Shown: piece by piece, positions 13,701 to 20,762 of the stretch
How the letters are laid out: the number at the start of each line of letters is the position of its first letter
Position numbering within the stretch: position 1 is the stretch's first letter
NCBI GenBank assembly: GCA_904501765.1
Contig: CAJGCM010000024.1
Span: forward strand, 1 to 20,908
Direction: 5' to 3'
DNA length: 20,908 bases
DNA from: an uncultured Clostridia bacterium
GTDB lineage: Bacteria > Bacillota > Clostridia > Oscillospirales > CAG-272
Program-made: the position numbers and the translations under genes
Notes under the pieces: generated by a model
What the model was told of the DNA's origin: nothing
Databases searched by the model: none
Seen by the model: only the letters and a program-made list of their open reading frames with translations

Positions 13701-15168
13701 AGTTTTTCTTTAACCTTCTCCTTTTTGATAGCGCGTCGGTTATTATTGCCTTTTCGTCGAACACCTTATATCCGCCTGTATCAAGAATATACCGCTCGTG
13801 CCCTTTGCCGGCGATTATAACGATGTCTGAGTCGTTTGCGCTTTCAACGGCGTGCCTTATAGCAACCGCTCTGTTCGATATGATTCCGTATTTTTGCGTT
13901 TTGAACCCTGCGGTAATATCCCTTATAATTTCAAAGAGAGATTCGTTTCTTGAGTTGTCTTGAGTGACTATTATTTTGTCGCAATACTTTTCGGCCACGG
14001 ATGCCATTATGGGCCTTTTTTCTTTGTCTCTTTCTCCACCGCAGCCAAATACTAATATGATTTTCTGCTCTGTATTTTTGCCATGATTTACAGTTTTTAA
14101 CAAGTTTTCTAATGCAAATGGCGTATGGGCATAGTCTATGATGACTGTGATACTGTCGACAATTTTTTCGAATCTTCCCTCTATAGTAGACAGTTCCTTA
14201 AGCCCCTCCTTGCACTTGCAGGGTAAAGTTCCGAGGTGGATTGCTGCGCTTACTGCAAGCATTGAATTATATATATTATATATGCCCGGAATATTAAGGG
14301 ATATAGGGGTGAGAAATTTATTCGTTTTATAGATGTATCTGCTACCGAAAAAATCCTCGGCTTTTATATCAATAGCAGTGACGTCGGCGACGGATTTTAT
14401 GCTGACTCCTACGGACTTTTCACGGTATTTTTTGTATAACTCTAAACCTTTTTCGTCGTCAATATTTATTATTCCGCATTTAGCTTTTGATATGAGCTTT
14501 TCTTTTGCCAAAAAATAATTATCCATATTATTATGAAAATCCATATGCTCCGAGGAGAGCCCTGTGAATATACCCACGTCAAAAGGAATAGGCGATGTTT
14601 TGTCTAAAGCCAAGGCGTGACTTGAAACCTCCATAATGATAAATTCGCATTCGTCCCTTTCCATTTCTTTTATTACAGGATATAGCACCTCGGGATCGGG
14701 GGAGGTCATAGAATAATCCTTGTCGGATAAGAGCCTGTTTTTTGACAAAATCTTCCCTGTACCTATAAATCCGCATTTTTTTCCGTTGTTCTCAAGGATA
14801 GCTTTCAGCATTGTAGCAGTTGTTGTTTTTCCGTTCGTGCCTGTGATTCCTATAAATTTCAAATTTTCGTAATCTATTTTGCAGAAGTTTGAATAAGCGA
14901 TTGAATAGGATTCTCTTGCGTTTTTTACCTCTATCACGGGGATTTTTGTGCCTTTGAAGATTTCTTTATCCTCAGTGACTATCGCAAGTGGCTTTTTTGA
15001 TATAATGCTTTTTATCCGTTCTGAATTTTCGTTTTTCTTTTTAAGATAGAAAAACAGAGTTTCTTCATTCGCACTATCCTCGTTTCTTTCTATTACATTT
15101 ATATCTCGGCTTAAAAGTGAGTGTGGGATTTTTGAATTTTCACAGTCTAAGAGTTCTTTTAATTTCAT
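13684..15168 (-). CDS. murE: UDP-MurNAc-L-Ala-D-Glu:diamino acid ligase MurE, probably meso-DAP type
   Basis: Cytosolic ligase adding the third peptide residue to the peptidoglycan precursor. The length of 494 aa is typical. The P-loop is GTNGKTT at 110-116 (Lys114), with MTSPDPE, EVSSHAL, GRFE at 331-334, DYAHTP, and GKGHERY near the end. Specificity motif: DAP-type MurE has DNPR. Here residues 404-407 are DNSR, keeping the Arg that contacts the DAP carboxylate and changing the Pro to Ser. Meso-diaminopimelate is therefore inferred, typical of Clostridia. The ATG follows the PBP stop codon by 3 nt, with GAGGA at the end of the PBP gene as ribosome binding site. It overlaps murF by 17 nt. Confidence 0.97.
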   Translation of the reverse strand: MKLKELLDCENSKIPHSLLSRDINVIERNEDSANEETLFFYLKKKNENSERIKSIISKKPLAIVTEDKEIFKGTKIPVIEVKNARESYSIAYSNFCKIDYENLKFIGITGTNGKTTTATMLKAILENNGKKCGFIGTGKILSKNRLLSDKDYSMTSPDPEVLYPVIKEMERDECEFIIMEVSSHALALDKTSPIPFDVGIFTGLSSEHMDFHNNMDNYFLAKEKLISKAKCGIINIDDEKGLELYKKYREKSVGVSIKSVADVTAIDIKAEDFFGSRYIYKTNKFLTPISLNIPGIYNIYNSMLAVSAAIHLGTLPCKCKEGLKELSTIEGRFEKIVDSITVIIDYAHTPFALENLLKTVNHGKNTEQKIILVFGCGGERDKEKRPIMASVAEKYCDKIIVTQDNSRNESLFEIIRDITAGFKTQKYGIISNRAVAIRHAVESANDSDIVIIAGKGHERYILDTGGYKVFDEKAIITDALSKRRRLKKNYENKA

Positions 15169-15171
15169 ATT

Positions 15172-17424
15172 TTAATCCTCAAAATCCATATATATAATTT
15201 CTAAAGTTATAAGAGAGTTCGTAGGAACTACCGCTCCGGGGGTAAGTGATTGACTAACAACAGTAGCTCCGCCATAGTTTGAGGTTATTCCCGAAAATTG
15301 CAACCTGAATCCTGCATTTGTTAGCATTTCGTTCGCCGCAGATGCCTCCATCCCCAAAACGTCTGGAACCTCTATGTAGCGAATACCGCCCTCGGTTGTG
15401 TAAAGCAGCACCTTTGAATCCGGCGATATTTTATCGCCTGCGGCGGGGGTTTGCGAAATAACCGTGTCCCCATCTCCTATAATCTCGTATTTTATATTAT
15501 CTTCCTTAAGCTTTTTTATAGCAGCTGCGGTTTTCATTCCTACATAATTGCCAACCGTAACATATTCACTTGTGTTTTGCGAGTGATAACCGAGATAGGG
15601 AAGAGCCTTTCCGAGAAATGCAGAGACGTAAGGCGCAGCAACAACGCTTCCGTATTTCACAGACGATGTAGGCTCGTCAACAACAATAATAACCGCAACG
15701 CCGCCGTCCTCGGATATGGAAAAAGCATATGTTGAGCCTATCCTTAAATAGGAATTTCCGTTTTCATCAAGGACGTCAAATTTTTGGGATGTACCGGTTT
15801 TCGCCGCTACTTTGTATCCATCGACCCTTGCGTTTTTTGCCCCGCCTTCACCGCTTACTCCCTCTTCTAAAATAGAAGCCACTGTATCAGCAATTTTTTC
15901 GGAAACAACCTGCCTTTTAATTTCGGTATCCCGATAAGAAAGTATATTTCCCTCGGAGTCTATAACTTTCTTTACAAGATACGGTGTCACTAAATTACCC
16001 CCGTTAGCCACTGCAGAAAGCGAGGTAAGCTGCCTTATTACAGAAACCTTAAATCTCTGTCCGAAGGAAGCGGTGGCAAGCTCAGTTGTGCCTATATTTT
16101 CGGGTTTGTGGAAAATTGTTGACGCTTCGCTCGGAAGGTCTATGCCTGTTTTTTCAAAATAACCAAAAGCTTTGACGTAATTGTAAAAGCGCTCGGCTCC
16201 AAGCCTCTCCGCAATAGTCATTATCGCAGGGTTGCATGACATCTGAAGACCGTAGCTCAAAGAAAAGCCCGAGCCGTGTCCTTTCACCTTATGACATTTA
16301 ATTCTCCAACCGCCAACGGTGAGATAACCGTGGCAGGAGAAGGTGTCGGTGGTTTTCGCAGCTCCTGCGTCGAGGGCGGCGGCTACGGTAACTATTTTAA
16401 ATGTAGATCCCGGCTCGTAGGTTTCACTTATAGCCTTATTTGCCCACATTTGCTCAAGAAGCTCTTTTTTGTAAGCTTTATATTCATCGCTTCCTGCCAC
16501 GTACCCGGATGCTGAAAGCTTTGCCTCTGACAGGCTATCAAGAGTATATGGAGAATTGGGGTCAAAGGGGCTTGTGGTTGCCATACCCAATACAGCGCCT
16601 GTCTTTGTATCCATGACTATTCCTGTAACACGGTTGTTTACGCCGTGGTTTATCCTGACTGACTCAAGCTGTCCCTCAAGCTCCTTTTGAATATATGAAT
16701 CAAGTGTTGTTACTATATCACAACCATCGGTTGGGGGGATATAGGTTGAATATTCCGTAGGCAGAGTGTTCCCGTTTGCATCCTTCGCATAAAGGTAATA
16801 CCCGTCTTTCCCGGACAGAGTGCTGTTATATGAATATTCGAGACCGTAAAGTCCCTGTAAATCACTTCCTACAAAGCCGAGGGCATGAGCGGCGAGAGTT
16901 CCCTCCGGGTAATACCTTGATGTCTGCGCTTCTGTGAAAACGCACCCTTCCAGGGATTCCTTTTCTATGAATTCAAGAACCTTTTCGTACTCTTCCTCAC
17001 TTGCTACCTTTTTTACCGTTACATCAAGAACGTTTGAGTTGCTGATTTTTTTAAAAAGCTCCTCGTAGCTTATGCCGAGAATTTCGGAAAGCCCAAGGCT
17101 TATTGCTTCGGTATAATTTTTTTCGTCGAGCTTTTCTGCTTTTTTTATATCTCTTGAGGATACGAAAATGCGCCAAACGGTTTTGTCCGTAGCCAATACG
17201 TTCATGTTCGCATCGTAAATAGTGCCTCTTTTAGCCTTCATAGCAGAGCTTGTTGTTATCTGGTCGTAAACCTTTTCCTGGTAGTAGGCGTAATTTACAA
17301 ACTGTAATGACAGAAGATTATATAAAAGAAAACATAAAAACAAGCCGAAGGCAACGCATATTTTTATAATCCTGCCTCTGGTTATAAATAGGATTTCACT
17401 GTTTGATAAAAGGCTTTTTGGCAT
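15172..17424 (-). CDS. ftsI: Class B penicillin-binding protein with two PASTA domains (division transpeptidase)
   Basis: Membrane-anchored D,D-transpeptidase that crosslinks septal peptidoglycan, partner of FtsW. It has one N-terminal membrane helix (about residues 19-43), a pedestal domain with RGTIYDANMNVLA, then the transpeptidase with SxxK at Ser340-Lys343 (EPGSTFK), SxN at 396-398 (SCN) and KTGT from Lys542. Two PASTA repeats end the protein (about from TVGNYVGMKTAAAI and from YIEVPDVLGMEASA). The length of 750 aa and two PASTA units resemble B. subtilis PBP2B more than SpoVD, which has one. I chose the ATG at 17424 because CGGAG (17432-17436) lies 7 nt upstream. A GTG at 17460 would add 12 residues but lies inside a hairpin. 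The ribosome binding site is buried in that 23-bp hairpin, so translation is probably controlled. Confidence 0.96.
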   Translation of the reverse strand: MPKSLLSNSEILFITRGRIIKICVAFGLFLCFLLYNLLSLQFVNYAYYQEKVYDQITTSSAMKAKRGTIYDANMNVLATDKTVWRIFVSSRDIKKAEKLDEKNYTEAISLGLSEILGISYEELFKKISNSNVLDVTVKKVASEEEYEKVLEFIEKESLEGCVFTEAQTSRYYPEGTLAAHALGFVGSDLQGLYGLEYSYNSTLSGKDGYYLYAKDANGNTLPTEYSTYIPPTDGCDIVTTLDSYIQKELEGQLESVRINHGVNNRVTGIVMDTKTGAVLGMATTSPFDPNSPYTLDSLSEAKLSASGYVAGSDEYKAYKKELLEQMWANKAISETYEPGSTFKIVTVAAALDAGAAKTTDTFSCHGYLTVGGWRIKCHKVKGHGSGFSLSYGLQMSCNPAIMTIAERLGAERFYNYVKAFGYFEKTGIDLPSEASTIFHKPENIGTTELATASFGQRFKVSVIRQLTSLSAVANGGNLVTPYLVKKVIDSEGNILSYRDTEIKRQVVSEKIADTVASILEEGVSGEGGAKNARVDGYKVAAKTGTSQKFDVLDENGNSYLRIGSTYAFSISEDGGVAVIIVVDEPTSSVKYGSVVAAPYVSAFLGKALPYLGYHSQNTSEYVTVGNYVGMKTAAAIKKLKEDNIKYEIIGDGDTVISQTPAAGDKISPDSKVLLYTTEGGIRYIEVPDVLGMEASAANEMLTNAGFRLQFSGITSNYGGATVVSQSLTPGAVVPTNSLITLEIIYMDFED

Positions 17425-17427
17425 AAG

Positions 17428-17481
17428 AAAACTCCGTAACAGAATATGTGAAGAACTCACTATATCCTATTACGGAGTCTT
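17428..17481 (-). promoter_or_regulatory. Long RNA hairpin burying the PBP ribosome binding site
   Basis: On the minus-strand transcript, 17481-17458 folds onto 17450-17428: 23 base pairs, one bulged A (17461) and a 7-nt loop (17457-17451). The outer core is a perfect 9-bp pairing, ACUCCGUAA (17478-17470) with UUACGGAGU (17439-17431). All three non-Watson-Crick pairs are G-U on the minus transcript and would be A-C on the other strand. The Shine-Dalgarno GGAG is inside the 3' arm. UUUUCUU and the AUG at 17424 follow at once, so it could also act as an attenuator. It starts 22 nt beyond the stop codon of the upstream gene. Confidence 0.75.
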
Positions 17482-17503
17482 TAATTTTATGAAAGATTTG
17501 GCT

Positions 17504-17977
17504 TTATTCTTCAAAAGCGATGTTTACAGTTAAATCCTCTGTGTCAGTTATTTCAACTTCGGAGCTTTCCTCAACCTTCACGGTGTTATCGTAGCTCTCC
17601 GAGGTGTTTATTCCGAAAACAGCGGAGGAAATAACGAGAGCGCAAACAACTATAGCGGAGCAAAAGGCCGTAATAGATGTGCGAAGGGGGAAGGAACGTA
17701 TAGTTTTATCGCGTACAGGAGCCTCTTTAACCGTAAGCTTTTCGTTCACGTAGGAAATAATCGTAGACAAAGCCTTGGTGTCTGTATTGCGATTTATTTT
17801 CACTGGAAGATTTGATGTTGTGGCAGGAGCTTCAACCTTTGCTTCGGTAGAGCTGTTTTTTGCCCTTGCCTTCATAAGCATATAATCGCCGAGTTTATAA
17901 TCAACGTTGTTCTTTTCAACGGTGAATTTTTTTACCATAGAGGAATAAAGTTCTTCGTAAGTCATTGAATTGTTCAT
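17504..17977 (-). CDS. Single-pass membrane protein in the ftsL position, not canonical FtsL
   Basis: A 157-aa protein between rsmH and the class B PBP, where Firmicute dcw clusters encode FtsL. Residues 1-100 are hydrophilic and presumably cytosolic (MTYEELYSSMVKKFTVEK near the start, a Thr/Ala-rich middle). One membrane helix spans about 101-123. An acidic tail of 34 residues follows, with repeated ExSSE/DTED-like runs. Typical FtsL has a short cytosolic part and a roughly 60-residue extracellular leucine-zipper coiled coil. That is missing here: there are no heptads after the helix. So it may be a divergent FtsL analogue or an unrelated lineage-specific division protein. AAGGAG lies 8 nt before the ATG, 24 nt after rsmH. 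I do not recognise a named family. Confidence 0.75.
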   Translation of the reverse strand: MNNSMTYEELYSSMVKKFTVEKNNVDYKLGDYMLMKARAKNSSTEAKVEAPATTSNLPVKINRNTDTKALSTIISYVNEKLTVKEAPVRDKTIRSFPLRTSITAFCSAIVVCALVISSAVFGINTSESYDNTVKVEESSEVEITDTEDLTVNIAFEE

Positions 17978-18001
17978 CTCGGTGTCTCCTTAAATCAGTT
18001 T

Positions 18002-18946
18002 TTATATCTTCTTTGCCACTCTGAGCTTTGCGCTCCTGGAGCGGGGGTTAATTTCTAATTCTTCAGCAGACGGAAGAATTGGTTTTTTGCTTACCTCCAT
18101 AATAAGAGGCTTTTTTCCGCATACGCAGATAGGGAAATCCTTGGGACAGGTGCAACCCTGAGCAAGTTCTCTGTACGACAGCTTGACGAGCCTGTCCTCA
18201 AGAGAATGGAATGAAATTACGGCTATTCTGCCACCTTCGCACAAGTGGTTGGCGGCGGCAATTATCATAGGCTTTATGGTATCTAATTCGGCGTTAACCT
18301 CTATCCTTATAGCCTGGAAGGTTCTTTTTGCGGGGTGTGGGCCGTCGTTGCGGCAGGCGGCGGGAATTGCGCTCTTTATAATATCCGAAAGCTCAAAGGT
18401 TGTTTCGATAGGCTTCTCGCTTCTGAATTTTACAATCGCTGATGCTATTCTCGGAGCAAATCTCTCCTCGCCGTATTCGTATATTATTCGTTTGAGCTCT
18501 GCTTCGGAGTATTCGTTTACAACGTTGTATGCGGATAGGGGAGCATCAGTCTGCATTCTCATATCAAGCCTTGCGTTGTGAGAATAGCTGAATCCTCGCT
18601 CCGGACAGTCAAACTGGTGTGAGCTACAGCCTAAATCTGCAAGAACACCCCCAAGGTTCTCTACGTTCATTTCCGTAAGAACTCTGTCAAGCTCGGAAAA
18701 ATTATCGTTTATAAAGGTTATTTTATCAAGATAATCCTTTAGTCTTTCCTTTGCGGCTGCTATTGCGTTATCGTCTCTGTCAAAGCAAATAAGTCTTGAA
18801 GATGGTCCGAGTCTTTTAGCAATTTCAAGAGAATGTCCGCCACCGCCTGTGGTGCAGTCAACGTAGGTATAACCGTCTTTTATATCAAGCGCTTCAATGC
18901 ATTCGTTTAGGAGTACAGAAACGTGAGAAAAGGGAATAGAAGGCAT
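18002..18946 (-). CDS. rsmH: 16S rRNA (cytosine1402-N4)-methyltransferase RsmH
   Basis: SAM-dependent methyltransferase that modifies C1402 of 16S rRNA in the ribosomal P site. It is a conserved dcw passenger, formerly called MraW. The length of 314 aa is typical. Motifs are HVSVLLNECIEAL at the start, the SAM-binding VDCTTGGGGHS, LADLGCSSHQFD, ERGFSYSHNARLDMRM, and the C-terminal ISFHSLEDRLVK and NPRSRSAKLRVAKK. It starts 30 nt after mraZ. AAAGGAG is about 12 nt before the ATG, a rather long spacing. An ATG closer to the ribosome binding site (18957-18955) is in a different frame and can be ignored. It consumes the SAM made by MetK, encoded elsewhere in this window. Confidence 0.98.
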   Translation of the reverse strand: MPSIPFSHVSVLLNECIEALDIKDGYTYVDCTTGGGGHSLEIAKRLGPSSRLICFDRDDNAIAAAKERLKDYLDKITFINDNFSELDRVLTEMNVENLGGVLADLGCSSHQFDCPERGFSYSHNARLDMRMQTDAPLSAYNVVNEYSEAELKRIIYEYGEERFAPRIASAIVKFRSEKPIETTFELSDIIKSAIPAACRNDGPHPAKRTFQAIRIEVNAELDTIKPMIIAAANHLCEGGRIAVISFHSLEDRLVKLSYRELAQGCTCPKDFPICVCGKKPLIMEVSKKPILPSAEELEINPRSRSAKLRVAKKI

Positions 18947-18976
18947 ATTTTCTCATAACTCCTTTCACAAAGTTCA

Positions 18977-19399
18977 TTAAAGACCGTAACGGCGCATAAG
19001 CTCCCGAATTTCTTCGAGGTTGCGGTTGCTTTCCCGCTCGTTCCAGATTTCCTCTGCCCAGATTTTTATTTGTTTGCCGGTACCGGCAAAAACAATAGAT
19101 TTAGTGATTTTTGCGTGCTGCGCAAGCTTTTCGTCAATTATTATTCTTCCGCTTGAATCAGGGGTGCATTTTTGTGCATTGGAAAGCAAGTATTCCTGAA
19201 GCACAAGTGCATCCGATTCGGGAAGGGTGGAAATTAAATCAACGTATTGCGCCCAATCATCTGCAGTGTAAACCGAAAGATAAGGCTCAAATTTTCGGGT
19301 GATATAAAATTCTTCGCCCAGCTCTTCACGGAATTTAGCCGGAATAAATACTCGCTTCTTTGCGTCAAGTGAATGTGTGTAAGAACCAACGAAAGACAT
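18977..19399 (-). CDS. mraZ: Transcriptional regulator MraZ
   Basis: Ring-forming DNA-binding protein with two SpoVT/AbrB-like repeats that regulates its own dcw operon. The 140-aa protein begins MSFVGSYTHSLDAKKRVFIP, the typical MraZ N-terminus. The second repeat includes CTPDSSGRIIIDEKLAQHA. I place the start at ATG 19399 because AAAGGAGG (19413-19406) is 6 nt upstream. A GTG at 19405 is in frame but touches the ribosome binding site. It is the first gene of the minus-strand cluster. Three MraZ-type boxes lie just after the predicted transcription start, so autoregulation is expected. Confidence 0.96.
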   Translation of the reverse strand: MSFVGSYTHSLDAKKRVFIPAKFREELGEEFYITRKFEPYLSVYTADDWAQYVDLISTLPESDALVLQEYLLSNAQKCTPDSSGRIIIDEKLAQHAKITKSIVFAGTGKQIKIWAEEIWNERESNRNLEEIRELMRRYGL

Positions 19400-19476
19400 T
19401 TTCACCCTCCTTTCGGTTAAAATGCTGATTTAGTGGGATTTTACTGTTCGGATGGTTAAAGTTTGTGGGAAAATGC

Positions 19477-19502
19477 TACACTTTAATCCACTTCGACCCA
19501 CT
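19477..19502 (-). promoter_or_regulatory. MraZ operator: three AGTGKR-type boxes at 10-bp spacing
   Basis: On the minus strand AGTGGG (19502-19497), AGTGGA (19492-19487) and AGTGTA (19482-19477) occur at an exact 10-bp period. The second and third fit the AAAGTG[G/T]-like repeats described for MraZ in Mollicutes, preceded by GA or AA. They begin about 2 nt after the expected start of transcription, a position suited to autorepression. Two inverse-strand copies of GTGGGA occur at 19433-19438 and 19465-19470, but off-phase. Confidence 0.75.
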
Positions 19503-19510
19503 ATGCCTAT

Positions 19511-19557
19511 ATTATAATACACGTAATAGCACTTGTCAATAGGAAATTTTAAAAAAA
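19511..19557 (-). promoter_or_regulatory. Consensus sigma-A promoter of the dcw cluster with UP-like A-tract
   Basis: On the minus strand TTGACA (19539-19534) and TATAAT (19516-19511) match the consensus perfectly with 17 nt spacing. The tract AATTTTAAAAAAA (19545-19557) sits just upstream of the -35, where UP elements lie, and an identical 13-mer recurs at 19594-19606. The expected transcription start is near 19504, giving a leader of about 105 nt before mraZ. Confidence 0.9.
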
Positions 19558-19631
19558 TTCACAATTTTTTAAGTTTTTTAGTAAGAATGAGGCAATTTTA
19601 AAAAAAGTTGGCTAAAAAGTAGTAAAAGCTC

Positions 19632-19660
19632 TTCCATTCCGACGAATAATGTGGTAAAAT
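19632..19660 (+). promoter_or_regulatory. Possible promoter of the 112-aa gene and ispDF
   Basis: TAAAAT (19655-19660) is preceded by TGG, giving an extended -10 (TGnTAAAAT). A weak -35, TTCCAT (19632-19637), lies 17 nt upstream. It diverges from the mraZ promoter. The upstream 75 nt are A/T tracts with no gene. Confidence 0.5.
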
Positions 19661-19687
19661 ACTTGTAAGAGGAAACGGAGGACTGTT

Positions 19688-20026
19688 ATGTCGTTTTTTG
19701 CAAAGCTTTTCGGTAAAGGAAAGAAAACCGATAGTTACTCTTTCAGGCTTGAGAGAGCAAAGGAGCTTCACGGTCAGCCTGTAAAATACGTGACCGAGAA
19801 CAGAAACGGGAACGAGGACGTAATCGGTAGGGGCGGCGCTATGTGCGTACACGGTGACGAGTTTATCGTGGATTCGTCGGGAGAGCGTGTTTTCGCCTGC
19901 TACGTAAAGGACCTTGATGCAAGCTACCTTATGAGTGGTGATGGAGTGGTAATAAAGGGACCCGATGTTTTGAATGGTGGCGTAGAGAGAACTATTACGG
20001 TGCATTTTGTGTATTACAGAAAGTGA
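19688..20026 (+). CDS. Conserved-looking 112-aa protein of unknown function
   Basis: I do not recognise this protein. It starts with a short basic, amphipathic-looking segment (MSFFAKLFGKGKK). A hydrophilic, probably beta-rich body follows, with segments such as VIGRGGAMCVHGDEFIVDS, VFACYVKDLDASYLMSGDG and VERTITVHFVYYRK. No membrane helix or signal peptide is seen. Two cysteines (in AMCVHG and FACYV) do not form a recognisable metal motif. A strong ribosome binding site (GGAGGA, 6 nt spacing) and a promoter-like sequence upstream support it as a gene. Its stop is 6 nt before ispD, so it is very probably translated from the same mRNA as ispD and ispF. A function in isoprenoid synthesis is not implied by sequence. 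Confidence 0.8.
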   Translation: MSFFAKLFGKGKKTDSYSFRLERAKELHGQPVKYVTENRNGNEDVIGRGGAMCVHGDEFIVDSSGERVFACYVKDLDASYLMSGDGVVIKGPDVLNGGVERTITVHFVYYRK

Positions 20027-20032
20027 AATATT

Positions 20033-20746
20033 ATGACCGAAAATAAAAACTTTTACGTTACTGCGATTGTTTTGGCAGGCGGAAGCGGAAGCAGAATGAA
20101 GTCTGCCATAACCAAGCAGTGTATAAAAATTCTCGGTGAGAGCGTTATCAAAAGAGCCGTTTTTGTTTTTGAAAAATGTGCGGCAATAGACGATATTATC
20201 GTTGTGGCAAAAAGGGATGAGCTTGAGTTTGTAAAAGACGAGCTTTGCGACTTTAAAAAGGTTACATCAATCGTTGTCGGGGGAAAATGCAGAGCAGAAA
20301 GCGCAGCCGCAGGCTTTGCCGCAGTTGAAAAAAACAAGAAATCAATAGTTCTGATACACGATGCCGCAAGGTGTCTTGTATCGGAAGAGGACGTCGAGCG
20401 TGTGATAAGAGATACCGAAAGGTATGGCGCCGCAACTGCTTCAGTCAGAGTTACCGACACCTTGAAAAGGGTGAGCGATGAAGGCAAAATATGCGAAACC
20501 GTTTCCAGGGATGCTCTACGAAGCGTACAAACTCCTCAAGGCTTTCTTTATGAATTATACAGCGAGGCTTTGAATAAATGGGATAAGCCCCTTGAATTGT
20601 TGACTGACGATAATATGCTTCTCGAAAATGCGGGGATTAAGCCTTTTTGTTCCGAAACCTCACCTTGGAACATAAAAATAACCGTAGCCGAGGATATTGC
20701 TTTGGCGGAGTATTTGATAGAAAAGGGGAAATATAATATCTCGTGA
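20033..20746 (+). CDS. ispD: 2-C-methyl-D-erythritol 4-phosphate cytidylyltransferase
   Basis: Third enzyme of the MEP isoprenoid pathway: it couples CTP and MEP to give CDP-ME. The length of 237 aa is normal. The nucleotide-binding N-terminus is AIVLAGGSGSRMKS (glycine loop at residues 15-22) with Lys28-Gln29 in ITKQCIKI. Further motifs are VLIHDAARCLVS, ASVRVTDTLKR, QTPQGFLYEL and LTDDNMLLE. The stretch around TKQ shows a common family spacing. No strong ribosome binding site is visible before the ATG (only AGAAAGTGAA), so translation may be coupled to the gene ending 6 nt upstream. It is followed by ispF after 16 nt. Its isoprenoid products include the undecaprenyl carrier used by MraY and MurG. 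Confidence 0.95.
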   Translation: MTENKNFYVTAIVLAGGSGSRMKSAITKQCIKILGESVIKRAVFVFEKCAAIDDIIVVAKRDELEFVKDELCDFKKVTSIVVGGKCRAESAAAGFAAVEKNKKSIVLIHDAARCLVSEEDVERVIRDTERYGAATASVRVTDTLKRVSDEGKICETVSRDALRSVQTPQGFLYELYSEALNKWDKPLELLTDDNMLLENAGIKPFCSETSPWNIKITVAEDIALAEYLIEKGKYNIS

Positions 20747-20762
20747 TATTATAAGTTTTTAT

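Noticed and set aside
19598..20005. A 135-codon minus-strand frame opposite the 112-aa gene
   Set aside because: It has no ribosome binding site, while the plus-strand gene has a strong one. It would also run out into the A/T tracts.
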